NCBI GenBank assembly: GCA_905233785.1
Contig: CAJOCV010000012.1
Coordinates: forward strand, 3,952 to 23,895
Length of the DNA stretch: 19,944 nucleotides
DNA from: an uncultured Oscillospiraceae bacterium
Lineage (GTDB): Bacteria; Bacillota; Clostridia; Oscillospirales; Oscillospiraceae
Reading direction: 5' to 3'
Each line of letters starts with the position of its first letter. The first letter of the stretch is position 1. The notes beneath the pieces are model-generated. The model did not search any database and was not told the origin of the DNA. It saw only the letters and a list, made by a program, of their open reading frames with translations. Below are positions 14,657 to 19,944 of the stretch, piece by piece. The translations under genes and the position numbers were made by a program.

Positions 14657-16816
14657 TCATTCCGTCGTGATCAGGGTCTTGTATAGCCCTTCTTTCTGTA
14701 TCAGTTCTTCGTGTGTGCCGCGCTGCACGACCTGTCCGTGATCCATCACCAGGATCTCGTCACAGTCCCGGATGGTGGAAAGCCTGTGGGCCACGATAAT
14801 ACAGGTGATGCCGCGGTCGTGAATATGCCGGGACACGTCGTACTCCGTGCGGGCGTCCAGCGCGCTTGTCGCCTCGTCCAGGATGATGACGGAGGGATCG
14901 GTTGCCAGCACACGGGCAATTTCGATCCGCTGCCGCTGGCCGCCGGACATGTCCTTGCCGCCCTCCTGCAGGACCCGCTGGTAGCCGCCCTTTTGGGCGA
15001 CGACGTCCGCGTGCATGCCGGCGTCTCTGGCCGCGAGGATCATATCGAAATCCTGGATGGAGGAATCCCACATCTTAATATTGTTTTCCACCGTGTCCGA
15101 GAACAGCACGACATCCTGATCCACCATGGATACCGAGCCCTTGAATACCGCCCGCGGGATACGGGAGAGGGGCTCCCCGTCGAAAAGGATCTCGCCGCTC
15201 CAGGGCTGATACAGACCGGTGAGCAGCTTGGCGATGGTGGACTTGCCCGAGCCGGAGCCGCCCACAAACGCCACGCGCTTACCCGGCATCAGCTCGAGGT
15301 TGAAATCCCGGATGATCGGTTCGCCGAGCTTGGAATAGCCGAACGTGACGTTTCTCATCTCCACGCGGCCGGACAGCTTTCTCGCGTCCTCGAGCTCTTC
15401 GGCGGCGGGATCGCCGGCGAAGACCTCATCCTCGGGATAATCGAGCACATCATTGATCCGATCCAGCGAAGAGCGCATTTCCTGCAGGCTTTGTCCCGCG
15501 GCAATCAGCTCATTGACCGGGGTCATAAAGGAGGTCATATAGGACTGGAACGCCAGCAGAAGACCGGCGGTGAACTTCCCGTCCATGATGAGGTAAAAGC
15601 CCATCGTCAGAACCGCAATATTGGACAGCTTCTGCAGAAGCGAGGGAAGCGTGCCCAGGAAGCGGTTGACGGAGACAAATTTCGTCTTTGCCTCGATCAC
15701 AGAGGCCTGAAAACCGCTCCAGCGCTCGAAATATCCTCTCTCCGCGCCGGCGGCCTTGATCGTTTCCACCATACTGATGCCGGAAACGGTCGCCGCGTCC
15801 AGCTTCGCCTGGTCGCGCAGCTGCGCGGAGGAAATCTCGATGCGCTTGTTGGTGATGACATGGGCGACATAGAGATTGATGGCCACTGAGGCAACACCCA
15901 CCGCAGTCATCAAAACACTGTACTGGAGCATCACCACGAGATAAAGCACCAGCATTACAAGGTTGATGACCGTCGGGGCGAGGCTGGTAATCAGTGTGGA
16001 GGCGACGGCGTCGTTGGCCGCCTGACGGCCAGCCAGATCACCGCTCATGCGCTGGGAAAAGAACTGCATCGGCATCCGGAAAAGATGATGCATGAACCTG
16101 GTGTTGGCCTTGACCGCAAGTTTCCCTGTGGCGCGGAGGATCAGCACCTGGTTGAGGACCTGGGCGATGAGCTGGAACAGGATCGCCGCTGCAAAGAAAA
16201 TCAGAAGACCCTGGTACCAGCCATCCCTGGATCCGCCTAAGATATCATCCGAGAAGATTCTGGTAAAGGCGGGGATGAGAACGCCGCCTATAGCCGCCAG
16301 GGCGCCGGAGAGCATGATAAACCCGATCAGCCGCCCGTTGTTGTCAAACCCGGAGCGGAGAAAGTCTATGGTTGACTTCTTTTTCCCGTCGGCAACGAAG
16401 TTTTCCCCCGGCGAGAACTGAAGGCAGATCCCACTGTAGCCTTTCTGAAACTCCTTGAGCGATATCCGCACTCTGCCCTTGGCGGGGTCGTTCAGATAGA
16501 CATTGTCTTTCCGAAAACCGTCTAGCACGACAAAATGATTCATGTTCCAGAAGATGACAGCCGGATACGTGGCTTTCTCCCGGAGCCTTTCGATCGTATA
16601 ACGCTTGGCGCTGCATTCGAGCCCATACCGCCTGGCCGCCTTGACAATGTTCAGCGCGTTGCTGCCGTCCCGCGATACGCCGCATTCCACGCGCACCTGA
16701 TCCAGCGGCACCCATTTTTTATGGTACGCCATGATCATCGCCAGAGAGGCCGCGCCGCATTCGAGCGCCTCCATCTGCAGGATCACAGGTACCTTTACGA
16801 CTTTTCCCTCTGCCAT
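14657..16816 (-). CDS. NHLM-type peptidase-containing ABC transporter (C39 leader peptidase, LanT-like)
   Basis: About 719 aa. In numbering from 16822, the N-terminal C39 domain (about 10-140) shows Q16, C22 (LECGAASL), H96 (NMNHFVVL) and D112 (LNDPAKG), a complete catalytic set that cleaves leaders after double glycine. Transmembrane exporter helices cover about 165-430. The nucleotide-binding domain has Walker A GGSGSGKST (521-529), signature MSGGQRQR (625-632), Walker B VIILDEATSALD (645-656) and AHRLS (678-682). I chose the second Met (16816) because AAGGGG lies 7 nt ahead of it; the ATG at 16822 is too close. The gene follows the HlyD-like gene by a few bases. It should cut the precursor after G76-G77 and export the mature peptide. 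Membrane protein; confident. Confidence 0.94.
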   Translation of the reverse strand: MAEGKVVKVPVILQMEALECGAASLAMIMAYHKKWVPLDQVRVECGVSRDGSNALNIVKAARRYGLECSAKRYTIERLREKATYPAVIFWNMNHFVVLDGFRKDNVYLNDPAKGRVRISLKEFQKGYSGICLQFSPGENFVADGKKKSTIDFLRSGFDNNGRLIGFIMLSGALAAIGGVLIPAFTRIFSDDILGGSRDGWYQGLLIFFAAAILFQLIAQVLNQVLILRATGKLAVKANTRFMHHLFRMPMQFFSQRMSGDLAGRQAANDAVASTLITSLAPTVINLVMLVLYLVVMLQYSVLMTAVGVASVAINLYVAHVITNKRIEISSAQLRDQAKLDAATVSGISMVETIKAAGAERGYFERWSGFQASVIEAKTKFVSVNRFLGTLPSLLQKLSNIAVLTMGFYLIMDGKFTAGLLLAFQSYMTSFMTPVNELIAAGQSLQEMRSSLDRINDVLDYPEDEVFAGDPAAEELEDARKLSGRVEMRNVTFGYSKLGEPIIRDFNLELMPGKRVAFVGGSGSGKSTIAKLLTGLYQPWSGEILFDGEPLSRIPRAVFKGSVSMVDQDVVLFSDTVENNIKMWDSSIQDFDMILAARDAGMHADVVAQKGGYQRVLQEGGKDMSGGQRQRIEIARVLATDPSVIILDEATSALDARTEYDVSRHIHDRGITCIIVAHRLSTIRDCDEILVMDHGQVVQRGTHEELIQKEGLYKTLITTE

Positions 16817-16827
16817 AGCCATTCCCC

Positions 16828-17442
16828 TTACCGCAGCAGCAGGTCGATGGGATGCACGTTCTCCATCACGACCGTCACGTCCGCGCTGATCAACCTCTCG
16901 TTATATTCGTCGCTGTCGAGCTGCGCGACTGCCATCCAGGCGTAGTCAGAGGGCACCATCTCGTTGACGATCCAGACAGAGTCAAACTCGGCCAGAATCT
17001 CGTTTCTGTGGTATGGGCCCGCCGAGACCATAGCGATCGTTCCATGGACCGTCGGTTTTCCGGGACGGCTTACCAGGACGTCCTTGCCTATGATATCTTC
17101 ATAGGTGTATTCGTACCCGTTCAGGAAGAAATACATGTCATAGCGCTGTAATACCTCTTCCGGAACATCATCGAGCACACCTTCATAGTAATCCCGGCCG
17201 TAGTAATAAAGGGAATTGTCCCGCCGCATCTGTATGGAGAAGGTCACGCCGTCGAAGGTCTTCGTGACAGGCAGCGTGCCTGTAAAGCCCCATACGATCA
17301 AAGAGCCAACGATCAAAACCAGGGCGATTACCAAAACAAGTGTGCCGGGCCGGACGACGCGGATGTAGGCATCCAGCTCTTCCGGTGACCTCACGCGATC
17401 ACGGTTATCCGATATCCCTCTTTTTCTCTGATTCGTTTCCAT
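16828..17442 (-). CDS. Short HlyD-like NHLM secretion accessory protein
   Basis: 204 aa. A cytoplasmic N-terminus with the typical lead-in RVRSPEELDAYIRVVRPGT is followed by one membrane helix (about 34-54, LVLVIALVLIVGSLIVWGF) and an extracytoplasmic beta-rich domain ending VTVVMENVHPIDLLLR. The opening and ending match membrane-fusion proteins of NHLM bacteriocin systems (TIGR03794-like), but those are usually about twice as long with coiled coils and lipoyl halves; here the coiled-coil part is absent. In a Gram-positive host without an outer membrane such a short adaptor is plausible. It is the first gene of the export operon; GAGG lies 7 nt before the ATG and the promoter is about 120 bp upstream. 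Role: assist the two ABC proteins in peptide export (inferred). Confidence 0.8.
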   Translation of the reverse strand: METNQRKRGISDNRDRVRSPEELDAYIRVVRPGTLVLVIALVLIVGSLIVWGFTGTLPVTKTFDGVTFSIQMRRDNSLYYYGRDYYEGVLDDVPEEVLQRYDMYFFLNGYEYTYEDIIGKDVLVSRPGKPTVHGTIAMVSAGPYHRNEILAEFDSVWIVNEMVPSDYAWMAVAQLDSDEYNERLISADVTVVMENVHPIDLLLR

Positions 17443-17559
17443 GTCCCGTCCTCATTTCAATGGATTGATGGTTCCCTGTCCGCGGCTGAGGCTTTGCCGC
17501 TCCTCTGCGGCGGAAATCAGTCGCGCGCTGCAAGAAGAAAGAATTACCCACTTTTACTC

Positions 17560-17588
17560 ACTATACCAAAAGCTACCCTGAAAATCAA
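17560..17588 (-). promoter_or_regulatory. Promoter of the export operon
   Basis: On the minus strand TTGATT (17588-17583) and TATAGT (17565-17560) are separated by 17 bp with TGG before the -10 (extended -10). A long leader of about 118 nt follows before the HlyD-like ATG and contains a GCCGC/GCGGC stem (about 17497-17513). The 17589-17730 interval holds no gene. Confidence 0.7.
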
Positions 17589-17730
17589 CAATTCCCGAAA
17601 TAATAATAATGATAATACCATATGTATCATGTTATTGCAAGCAGAAATCGCAAAAACCGCGGGCTGTCGGATAGTGGCAAAACAGACTTAGCAACTTAAT
17701 CTAAATGCAGAAATTGTATCTGACCTATCC

Positions 17731-17751
17731 AAAAAAGTCAGACGCTGTCTG
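17731..17751 (-). terminator. Terminator after the hsdM remnant
   Basis: On the minus strand CAGAC-AGC-GTCTG (17751-17739) is followed by ACTTTTTT. It lies 14 bp past the last stop of the hsdM fragment, so the remnant kept its original 3' boundary or acquired a fortuitous one. Confidence 0.55.
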
Positions 17752-17764
17752 GGGGATTATCATC

Positions 17765-18288
17765 TCAAACAGTTCGTACAACTTCTACATAGTGGCTGGG
17801 GACAAGATTGTAGTCCTTTGCGATGACCTCTGCCTTCTTTGCTGCATAGCAGAATTCAGGAATATCCTCGTAAGGAGTCTCATATCCCTCAAAACGCCAG
17901 GATTTAGACCGGTCAACGATGATCGTGCGGTCTTCCTCTGTGAACTCAATATATTTTCCCTTCTCGTAGGGATGTCCCCATCTGACGGAGATCCATGAAA
18001 AGAATTTTATCAGAACGATCGCGGAAGGCAACATCGCCGTCGGGACGCTTTTCAATACGGGACTTCTTGTTTTCGTTCAGAATTCAGATGGCGGCAGAAA
18101 TGTTCGTTGTGTAGAACATATTCTGCGGCAGGACGATGATAGATTCCACTACATCATTTTCAATCATGCGCTTGCGGATCTCATATTCGACGCCGCCAGA
18201 AAACATGGTTCCGTTCACAAGCAGAACCGCACCAACGCCGTTTCGTCCAAGCTTTGAAAGTGTATGCAAAAGCCAGCCGTATGGCGCA
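17765..18288 (-). pseudogene. hsdM: Type I restriction methyltransferase, decayed C-terminal fragment
   Basis: Read on the minus strand, the remnant gives YGWLLHTLSKLGRNGVGAVL, LVNGTMFSGGVEYEIRKRMI, then VVESIIVLPQNMFYTTNISA: the stretch that follows the NPPF catalytic motif in HsdM. An in-frame TGA stands where the family has Trp (AAI-W-ILNENK), then IEKRPDGDVAFRDRSDKILF and MDLRQMG. At about 17965-17985 the frame shifts, resuming PYEKGKYIEFTEEDRTIIVD and ending EVIAKDYNLVPSHYVEVV before a stop. The N-terminal two thirds, including the SAM-binding and NPPF motifs, are absent. HsdM methylates adenine in complex with HsdS; this copy cannot. It faces the same way as hsdS cassette A, 15 kb away across the RiPP cluster. 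Confidence 0.85.
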
Positions 18289-18435
18289 CATATTCAGAAG
18301 TCAAATTTATGGAGGGTAAGAGCGCTTCACGCATTATCCATAGCAAATAGAAGAACCGGCGTCAGCCAGCCAAAATGTTTGGGTTAATCCGGAAGATATC
18401 CAGGCACACTGTAAAGAGCGGTGTTCAAATTTTTC

Positions 18436-18475
18436 TTGCATTTTAGCTAAAATCGCATATAATATAATTAGCTAA
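18436..18475 (+). promoter_or_regulatory. Promoter and palindromic operator of the toxin-antitoxin operon
   Basis: TTGCAT (18436-18441) and TATAAT (18458-18463) are 16 bp apart. Two exact copies of the 8-bp palindrome TTAGCTAA lie at 18443-18450, inside the spacer, and 18468-18475, just after the -10, with 25 bp centre to centre. This placement fits autorepression by the antitoxin or the toxin-antitoxin complex. AAGGAGG precedes the antitoxin ATG. Confidence 0.75.
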
Positions 18476-18493
18476 ACCGAAGGAGGTATTGTT

Positions 18494-18736
18494 ATGGTTG
18501 GTGCCACAGCTACCGCTACCGAGATGCAAAACAATTTTGGCCGGTATCTAAGCATTGTCATGGGTGGACAGGAAGTCATTGTTACAAGAAACGGTAAAGA
18601 AGTAGGGCGTTTCATTCCGAACGGAGTAGCTGTATCCTATCTGACGGATTCTCTCACGGGTATTCTGAAAGGACGATCCGATTACGAATCCGAGAAAGAA
18701 ATGGCGCTGAGGAATAAGTATGAGATTGCTGATTGA
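18494..18736 (+). CDS. Phd/YefM-family antitoxin
   Basis: 80 aa. The N-terminal half has the Phd/YefM DNA-binding fold: TATEMQNNFGRYLSIVMGGQ, then EVIVTRNGKEVGRFIP, the usual helix-strand-strand with the VTRNGK turn. The C-terminal part (LKGRSDYESEKEMALRNKYE) is charged and likely unstructured until it wraps the toxin. It overlaps the toxin gene by 17 bp, a coupling typical of type II systems. The paired TTAGCTAA palindromes at its promoter are probable operator sites. It neutralises the PIN toxin encoded next to it. The pairing of a Phd-like antitoxin with a PIN toxin is well known. Confidence 0.88.
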   Translation: MVGATATATEMQNNFGRYLSIVMGGQEVIVTRNGKEVGRFIPNGVAVSYLTDSLTGILKGRSDYESEKEMALRNKYEIAD

Positions 18737-19127
18737 CGCCAATGTTATTCTGGATGTGCTTCAAAAACGCGAGCCGCATTTTAAGGATTCGTCGATAGTC
18801 TGGAAGATTTGCGAGACAAAACAAGCTGAGGGGTATATATCCGCCCTGACTTTTGCTAACCTCGTCTATGTGATGAGGAAGGAATTGAATCCTGTCCAAA
18901 TTCATGATGTGTTAAGTAAGCTGCAACTGATTTTTTGTTTTGCAGATTTCAGTGTAGTGGATATGGAAAGGGCAGTTGAGATGAAGTGGAACGATTATGA
19001 AGACGCAATCCAAGCTGCCACAGCAGAACGTATCTCAGCAGACGTGATCATAACCAGAAATGTTCGAGACTTCAAAGGAAGCAGAGTGATCGCATTCACG
19101 CCGTCGGAGTTCATCGCGAGATTTTGA
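18720..19127 (+). CDS. PIN-domain ribonuclease toxin (PIN_3 type)
   Basis: 135 aa, full PIN length. Metal-binding acidic residues are visible: D6 and D12 in LLIDANVILDVL, D95 in NDYEDAIQA and D117 in TRNVRDF. The central Glu of VapC is not evident; the segment YISALTFANLVYVMRK has Asn there, as is usual in the PIN_3 branch. The tail IAFTPSEFI also matches that branch (ITRN-x-DF ... tPxEF). Such toxins cleave RNA and are held inactive by the cognate antitoxin; target unknown. Translation is coupled to the antitoxin by a 17-bp overlap. A long hairpin at 19183-19221 follows. Confidence 0.88.
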   Translation: MRLLIDANVILDVLQKREPHFKDSSIVWKICETKQAEGYISALTFANLVYVMRKELNPVQIHDVLSKLQLIFCFADFSVVDMERAVEMKWNDYEDAIQAATAERISADVIITRNVRDFKGSRVIAFTPSEFIARF

Positions 19128-19182
19128 TGCTTTTCTTGACACGGTTTCTTCGGGAAATGAATTAGATTGACACGCGCAAAAA

Positions 19183-19221
19183 CAGACCATCTGGATCTCT
19201 TTCGGAGATGCCGGTGGTCTG
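19183..19221. terminator. Long hairpin downstream of the PIN toxin
   Basis: CAGACCATC...ATCTC pairs with GAGAT...GGTGGTCTG around a TTTCG loop: 17 positions with two mismatches and one G-T pair. There is no long T-run after it on either strand, so it may be a terminator for the toxin operon or part of a repeat element, because one of the 30-bp repeats begins 11 bp further on. Confidence 0.4.
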
Positions 19222-19277
19222 TGCTTCTTATGAGCAAAGAGAAGAGCCGGCATCTGCCAGCCCTTCTCAAATAATTC

Positions 19278-19478
19278 TTATTGTATCAGTTGCTTTGCCA
19301 CCAGAAAATCCTCCTGCGAAACTATAGTAAGAAGAATGTCTTCTTCCAGCCCTGCGTCAATCAACTTCCGTATAGTTTCCAACTTTTCCTTCTCAGCCCG
19401 CGCCCTCTCTTGCTGGATTCCGAGTTGGACGCCAACGTCGTACCAGTACTCCTTCGACGGTATGATAGTTATGGGCAT
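19278..19478 (-). CDS. Small hypothetical protein, 66 aa
   Basis: The start at 19478 has AAGAGGTG about 9 nt upstream. After a short N-terminus (MPITIIPSKEYWYDVGVQLG) the protein is one charged helix (IQQERARAEKEKLETIRKLI) and a helical end (DAGLEEDILLTIVSQEDFLV). The GIQQERARAEKEK segment resembles the C-terminal tails of Rpn-type PD-(D/E)XK transposase-like proteins and of small toxin-operon proteins, but no nuclease domain is present. It follows the truncated RelE-like gene by 6 bp and is probably co-transcribed with it. Function unknown. Confidence 0.5.
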   Translation of the reverse strand: MPITIIPSKEYWYDVGVQLGIQQERARAEKEKLETIRKLIDAGLEEDILLTIVSQEDFLVAKQLIQ

Positions 19479-19484
19479 TTTCTA

Positions 19485-19595
19485 TCACCTCTTTTTATCA
19501 ACGAGAATGGCCTTGATGACGGTCTTTCGTTGGCTGCCGTCCAACCCGCGAAAGTCCTCTTTGGGCTCATCCGAATAGTGGATCTCCCGGCTCAC
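19485..19595 (-). pseudogene. Truncated RelE/ParE-like toxin
   Basis: A 36-codon frame starting with GTG in a GTGA overlap with the upstream gene. It reads SREIHYSDEPKEDFRGLD, then GSQRKTVIKAI, matching the N-terminal strand and helices of RelE/ParE-type mRNA interferases (Y-x-D-E-A-x-x-D-L-x-x-LD). It then ends at LVDKKR. The family is normally 85-110 aa and the catalytic C-terminal half is missing, so it should be inactive. Confidence 0.6.
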
Positions 19596-19942
19596 TCGAT
19601 CTCGACTTCTTTCATGTCGGCGAGATCTTCATCGGTGATGCCAAAGCTGGCCATGACTTCTTCCTGTGTGCTGGTATGCTCCAGCGCGCCGTTGGCGATA
19701 CGCTGCAAAGCAAGGGCCTTCAGTCTGGCGTCGGCCAACTCCTCCGCTGAAACCGCGAGATCGTTCGCACCTGTGAGATCTACCATTCGTCTCGCCCCCT
19801 CAGCTAAAGTATATGCATAAGAACGCTTCAAGAAACAGAATAGGAGACAGTCCGTAAGTACTGTAACCTCGCGCTGGGCGTCCATGAAGTCCTCGAAGAG
19901 TTTCTTTTCATTCTCGCTGAGCGAGGCCGTCAGTTCATCGCC
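19592..19942 (-). CDS. Partial gene at the right edge: DUF6809-like N-part, antitoxin-like C-part
   Basis: The frame is open to the window edge, so the 5' end is missing; the Met at 19885 is internal (it is preceded in frame by LSENEKKLFEDF). The visible N-terminal part (KLFEDFMDAQREVTVLTD, AYTLAEGARRMVDLTG) resembles the small helical DUF6809-type proteins of Firmicutes mobile elements. The remainder (SAEELADARLKALALQRIA, STQEEVMASFGITDEDLADM) is acidic and ends in EVEIE, and the stop overlaps the start of the truncated RelE-like toxin by the classic GTGA. That coupling suggests this end acts, or acted, as the antitoxin. It could be a natural two-domain antitoxin or a fusion made by deletion. 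Confidence 0.5.
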   Translation of the reverse strand, partial: GDELTASLSENEKKLFEDFMDAQREVTVLTDCLLFCFLKRSYAYTLAEGARRMVDLTGANDLAVSAEELADARLKALALQRIANGALEHTSTQEEVMASFGITDEDLADMKEVEIE

Positions 19943-19944
19943 GA

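Larger units (their letters stand above)
18342..19262. repeat. Imperfect 30-bp direct repeats flanking the toxin-antitoxin operon
   Basis: 18342-18371 and 19233-19262 match at 26 of 30 positions in the same orientation (shared AGCAAA, GAAGA, CCGGC and GCCAGCC blocks). The complete antitoxin/toxin unit lies between them. They may be the ends of an old insertion or copies of an intergenic repeat. Confidence 0.5.

Noticed and set aside
1..19944. CRISPR arrays, tRNA or rRNA genes, insertion sequences
   Set aside because: No regularly spaced repeats, no cloverleaf or rRNA-like segments and no transposase frame were found; the inverted repeats belong to the hsdS module.

Overview
The window looks like an accessory region of a Gram-positive anaerobe, most likely a gut-type Clostridia (Oscillospirales/Lachnospirales-like). 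This is an inference from strong AAGGAGG-type Shine-Dalgarno sites, small RHH/ImmA/DUF6809-like mobile-element proteins, a CmpB-type membrane-protein remnant and the NHLM-style peptide export genes. A G+C-rich block (about 5.2-17.4 kb) sits between visibly more A+T-rich flanks full of broken genes.

Left flank (1-4.4 kb): a small ImmA/IrrE metalloprotease, an RHH protein with a good promoter, an unrecognised 191-aa protein, a frameshifted second RHH gene, and a DNA-inversion module. The module has two half-length type I specificity (hsdS) cassettes pointing towards each other. They are bounded by perfect 26-bp and 17-bp inverted repeats that share a 9-bp core (CAGCGTAAG). A tyrosine recombinase gene lies beside them and has a fifth copy of the core on its far side. 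Neither cassette has a usable start, so they look like silent target-recognition cassettes. Fragments of two other genes follow (4011-4223 and 4315-4431).

Centre (5.2-17.5 kb, all minus strand): a RiPP gene cluster. A promoter near 17.57 kb drives an export operon of a short HlyD-like protein, a C39-peptidase ABC transporter and a second NHLM-type ABC transporter. A terminator abuts the last stop codon. Next comes a 99-aa precursor with a Nif11-like leader, a GG cleavage site and a 22-residue core with a single Cys. It is followed by a terminator/attenuator and the broken start of a second, near-identical leader gene. Downstream, with overlapping start and stop codons, are a full-length LanM-type enzyme, an iron-sulfur-flavoprotein/radical-SAM-SPASM fusion, and a shorter second LanM-type enzyme. 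Both LanM proteins keep the dehydratase catalytic residues but seem to have lost the Cys/Cys-His zinc ligands of the cyclase domain. Working hypothesis: Ser/Thr dehydration by two LanM-like dehydratases, further redox or radical chemistry by the fusion enzyme, then leader cleavage and export by the C39/NHLM transporter. This combination is the best candidate for an undescribed system here.

Right flank (17.7-19.9 kb): a decayed hsdM C-terminal fragment with a nonsense codon and a frameshift, a Phd-like antitoxin/PIN toxin operon with a palindromic operator over its promoter and partial direct repeats on either side, a small unrecognised protein, a truncated RelE-like toxin, and its upstream partner running off the window. 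The hsdM remnant and one hsdS cassette lie on opposite sides of the RiPP cluster in the same orientation, so the cluster may interrupt an old restriction-modification locus.
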